Made by a program: the position numbers and the translations under genes. A DNA stretch of 30,140 nt from a virus: IMG/VR virus record IMGVR_UViG_3300024518_001683, positions 1 to 30,140 of that record, one strand, 5' to 3'. Shown here one piece after another: positions 29,156 to 30,140 of this stretch. Under the pieces are notes generated by a model, which did not search any database, was not told where the DNA came from, and was given only the letters and a program-made list of their open reading frames with translations. The stretch's first letter is position 1. Every line of letters starts with the position of its first letter.

Positions 29156-29307
29156 GAGCAATTAACGCACTAGGGAGGCACACATCAGGCTGGTTCAGAT
29201 CGTGGAACTATGAACAGGCACCTTTCCTCTATGGTCTTCCCATATATAGTAGTAACATAATGGAGACTTGGATATTAGGGACAGTTGATATAGAGATGCG
29301 ATATTAA
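29152..29307 (+). CDS. GW microprotein family member 11 (GTG start)
   Basis: This 51-residue protein with GTG start reads VRAINALGRHTSGWFRSWNY and continues EQAPFLYGLP, ending with METWILGTVDIEMRY. SGWFRSWNY is a degenerate core. AAAAGGAG lies seven bases upstream. The VRA start and W-I-L end place it in the family, with lower confidence than members 1-3 and 8. Confidence 0.65.
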   Translation: MRAINALGRHTSGWFRSWNYEQAPFLYGLPIYSSNIMETWILGTVDIEMRY

Positions 29308-29326
29308 CACAGGGTAGGAGCTGGAT

Positions 29327-29953
29327 ATGATTATAGGATTAGACGATTACATACATGAGATAACAAGCACTCAGCGTGCGTTGGCAGCAGAGGAGATACG
29401 TAATGGAAGAGATGTGTATCCCTCACCATTCGCTGCGGAATACCTAAGCGCACTGCGGTTAACCCCCTTAGATAGGTGCAGAGTAGTGATACTTGGTAAC
29501 GCACCCTCACCCGAAGACGTGTCAAGGATGACGGTCTCTTCACGTGTGAATCAAGCAGAGCACTCAGCATTATCCTATACAGAGTCTAAGTATAGGAGCA
29601 AGTTTAGTGAGCTACTCGGGGGAGTAGATGTAACAATAAGACTCATGAAGTCATGGGCGAAGCAGGGAGTACTACTTCTTAATAGACACTTGACAAGTAA
29701 TGTAACCTGGGGATGGGAGACAGTTACAGATTCTATTCTTAATTTACTTGACAGTCTAGGAAGAGATATAGTATATGTAATGATGGGTAGAGAAATGGAG
29801 AACGTGATCACTCGTAACGTACAGAATATCAAGCAAGCCATCATCCTACCCCACCCTACACGTAAGGACTTCATGAAGCAGAACATGTTCGACTTAATTG
29901 ATACGGGATTACTTAACTTGGGATATGAAGAGGGGATACAATGGACGCAATAA
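29327..29953 (+). CDS. family-1 uracil-DNA glycosylase homologue lacking catalytic motif
   Basis: The 208-residue protein aligns along its length with family-1 UDG: VYPSPFAAEYLSAL (30-43), RVVILG (52-57), SWAKQGVLLLN (109-119), GWETVTDSILNLL (129-141), LPHPTRKDF (174-182). The GQDPYH motif that supplies the water-activating Asp is here GNAPSP (57-62), so Asp is Ala59 and Tyr is Ser61. Asn119 and His176 remain. It probably binds DNA or uracil without normal cleavage (inference). TAGGAGC precedes the ATG. Host or phage UDG-like roles in replication, or a decoy, are possible. Confidence 0.85.
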   Translation: MIIGLDDYIHEITSTQRALAAEEIRNGRDVYPSPFAAEYLSALRLTPLDRCRVVILGNAPSPEDVSRMTVSSRVNQAEHSALSYTESKYRSKFSELLGGVDVTIRLMKSWAKQGVLLLNRHLTSNVTWGWETVTDSILNLLDSLGRDIVYVMMGREMENVITRNVQNIKQAIILPHPTRKDFMKQNMFDLIDTGLLNLGYEEGIQWTQ

Positions 29954-30072
29954 GCTTGGAGCGAGTACATAGCAGGTATACTTTATACCACGAGGTCGTG
30001 AGGGGCAAGGTCATAGGACTGCCTCGGACAATATTACTAGAGGTAAACTACTTGACTTGGGAGACAGAGTAA
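29941..30072 (+). CDS. hypothetical microprotein
   Basis: This 43-residue protein (MDAISLERVHSRYTLYHEVV...) overlaps the end of the UDG-like gene by 13 bases. GAGGGG sits six bases before the ATG. The MDAxxL start recalls the GW family (MDAVTL), but no GW core is present; a YLTWE segment ends it. Its stop is followed at once by the next ATG. Confidence 0.6.
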   Translation: MDAISLERVHSRYTLYHEVVRGKVIGLPRTILLEVNYLTWETE

Positions 30073-30140
30073 ATGATACATAAGAAGATAGTTAAGGATA
30101 TAGATGGCAGAGTAGATGTTGAGATTGACAGCTCAGATGC
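30073..30140 (+). CDS. hypothetical protein, partial (runs off right edge)
   Basis: The ATG at 30073 follows the previous stop directly (TAAATG) and opens MIHKKIVKDIDGRVDVEID without a stop before the window ends. Only 22 full codons are seen; no function can be assigned. Confidence 0.5.
   Translation, partial: MIHKKIVKDIDGRVDVEIDSSD

Noticed and set aside
29740-29790. TTGACA inside the UDG-like gene as a promoter
   Set aside because: No acceptable -10 hexamer at 16-18 bp spacing.
1-30140. tRNA genes, CRISPR arrays, insertion sequences, integrase or attachment sites
   Set aside because: No cloverleaf, regular repeat-spacer array, transposase or recombinase was recognised by eye.

Overview
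The window is part of a tailed double-stranded DNA bacteriophage genome (Caudoviricetes). The late strand carries a large terminase subunit, a portal of about 680 residues, a scaffold and a major capsid protein in P22/N4-like (podovirus-type) order. No integrase, repressor or attachment site is visible, so nothing here suggests lysogeny. The host cannot be named. It must use ordinary Shine-Dalgarno initiation and a sigma-70-type polymerase, because AAGGAG sites are everywhere and four promoters match TTGACA-17-TATAAT/TATACT almost perfectly.

Layout. Bases 1-16798 are one minus-strand late block. In transcription order it holds a winged-helix-like protein, a putative small terminase, an HExxH peptidase, a string of small beta-rich virion-type proteins (15604 to 10494) with a YiiX/NlpC-P60-like protein among them, TerL, two small proteins, portal, scaffold, major capsid protein, a capsid-associated small protein and two tail-fibre-like proteins, the last running off the left edge. 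Bases 16799-18255 are a non-coding divergent control region. It has back-to-back consensus promoters, structured leaders, a 13-bp element present in sense in both leaders, GCGTAACTAG repeats and C-tracts. Bases 18256-30140 are a plus-strand block of about 35 small, tightly packed, often overlapping genes, as expected of early or host-takeover genes.

The plus-strand block is the unusual part. Scattered through about 9 kb is a family of about 15 microproteins (49-77 residues) built around a Gly/Trp/Tyr motif (GWGxGYM and variants) with a recurrent N-terminus (M/V-x-A-x-x-L-T) and often an MDGW/MDGF-like element. They start from ATG or GTG, are usually translationally coupled to neighbours, and resemble no family I can name. 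Larger neighbours include a DUF6745-like protein with its usual GHxH/HEEH partner, a lytic transglycosylase, a ClpP-like protein with a signal peptide, an NGWxNYETW (DUF7249-like) protein, and a family-1 uracil-DNA glycosylase homologue whose catalytic Asp motif is replaced.

Working model (inference): host RNA polymerase reads both arms from the central promoters. The rightward arm delivers many small host-directed proteins, DNA-metabolism and cell-envelope functions; the leftward arm makes the packaging machinery and virion.
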